Positions 5,979 to 6,460 of a stretch of 6,460 nucleotides of DNA are shown in pieces. Source of the DNA: Acidobacteriaceae bacterium (lineage in GTDB: Bacteria > Acidobacteriota > Terriglobia > Terriglobales > Acidobacteriaceae); assembly GCA_003135495.1 (NCBI GenBank), contig PLBX01000409.1, positions 6,603-13,062 of the forward strand, given 5' to 3'. The notes under the pieces are model-generated. The model did not search any database. It was not told where the DNA came from and worked only from the letters and a program-made list of their open reading frames with translations. Numbering within the stretch: the stretch's first letter is position 1; every line of letters begins with the position of its first letter. The position numbers and the translations under genes are program-made.

Positions 5979-5987
5979 CCATAGGAA

Positions 5988-6460
5988 ATGAAGAAGCTTG
6001 CTCTCGCGATGTTGCTGGTAACCGCGCTTACCGCCGTCGCTCAAACCGCCGCGCCCGCCCAAACCACGCCGCAGTCAACCCCGGCGCCCCGTTCGGCGAC
6101 GCCTCAGAGTGCAACCCCGGCAACGCCCCAGACCACAACGCCAGCCGCCGCAACTCCGCAGCAGAGTGCCGCTCCGGCTGCTCCACAGCAGAAAAAAGAG
6201 ATCAAAGATCCGGCTGAATATAACGCCTATGTCGGCGCCGTTCAACAAACCGACCCCGCGGCCAAGGTCAGCGGACTGGAAGCGTTCCTGACCCAGTATC
6301 CGAACAGCGTGATGAAAGAAGATGCGCTGGAACTTTTGATGGGCGCATACCAGCAGACGGGCAACGCGGCCAAGATGCTGGAGACTGCAAATAAAGTGCT
6401 GGCAGCGAATCCGTGTAACATCCGGGCCCTTGCGCTGGGTGCTTATACCAAGCAGGCCGC
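5988..6460 (+). CDS. Exported TPR-type protein with Pro/Gln/Thr/Ala-rich linker, 3'-truncated by window edge
   Basis: The frame is open from ATG 5988 to the window end, showing 157 residues and two extra bases. MKKLALAMLLVTALTAVA (1-18) is a clear Sec signal peptide, with probable cleavage after AVA-18. There is no lipobox cysteine, so it is not a lipoprotein. Residues 19-68 are a low-complexity linker of Pro, Gln, Thr, Ser and Ala with repeated TPQ/APQ units, probably disordered. From about residue 74 the sequence is helical: DPAEYNAYVGAVQQTDP (74-90), LEAFLTQYPNS (97-107) and ALELLMGAYQQTGNAAKM (113-130), then LAANP (138-142). The spacing and the YPNS and NP turns fit tetratricopeptide-like repeats. 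It is likely periplasmic or outer-membrane associated, serving as a protein-interaction scaffold. Similar proteins are common in Acidobacteriota, mostly without assigned function. The gene has its own promoter and long leader. Function cannot be given. Confidence 0.85.
   Translation, partial: MKKLALAMLLVTALTAVAQTAAPAQTTPQSTPAPRSATPQSATPATPQTTTPAAATPQQSAAPAAPQQKKEIKDPAEYNAYVGAVQQTDPAAKVSGLEAFLTQYPNSVMKEDALELLMGAYQQTGNAAKMLETANKVLAANPCNIRALALGAYTKQA

Overview
The window looks like chromosomal DNA from a soil-type Acidobacteriota (Terriglobia-like) genome. This is inferred from three things: moderately high G+C; GT87/DUF2029 and GloVer-repeat proteins of the kind common in that phylum; and an intergenic 'cctgagcgcagccgaagggacc'-type repeat seen very often in those genomes. 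No rRNA, tRNA, CRISPR array, transposase or phage gene was recognised.

Layout, left to right. (1) Positions 1-2135, plus strand: two tandem polytopic membrane proteins of the GT87 (DUF2029) family. The first has lost its 5' end to the window edge. The second probably starts at a non-ATG codon. (2) 2136-2250: a 115-base gap with two adjacent hairpins. (3) 2251-3906, plus strand: a complete cytoplasmic signalling protein with an FHA domain, a GAF domain and an RsbU/SpoIIE-type PP2C phosphatase domain. (4) 3907-4070: intergenic DNA with a dispersed repeat. (5) 4071-4478, minus strand: the C-terminal remnant of a GloVer-repeat protein, probably a pseudogene. (6) 4479-4743: no gene seen. (7) 4744-5496, minus strand: a complete classical short-chain dehydrogenase/reductase (SDR). 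(8) 5497-5987: a regulatory gap with a palindromic hairpin, a convincing sigma70-type promoter and a leader of about 155 bases. (9) 5988 to the end, plus strand: the start of a secreted or periplasmic TPR-type protein with a Pro/Gln/Thr/Ala-rich linker, cut by the window end.

Functional links. The two GT87 genes are 17 bases apart and probably co-transcribed; they likely act in lipid-linked glycosylation at the cytoplasmic membrane. The FHA-GAF-phosphatase is a stand-alone regulator: no anti-sigma factor or STAS antagonist lies beside it. The SDR and TPR genes are divergent, with separate regulatory sequences between them. I see no sign of a multi-gene novel system. The most interesting items are the start of the second GT87 gene, the phosphatase architecture, the decaying GloVer locus and the structured leader of the TPR gene.
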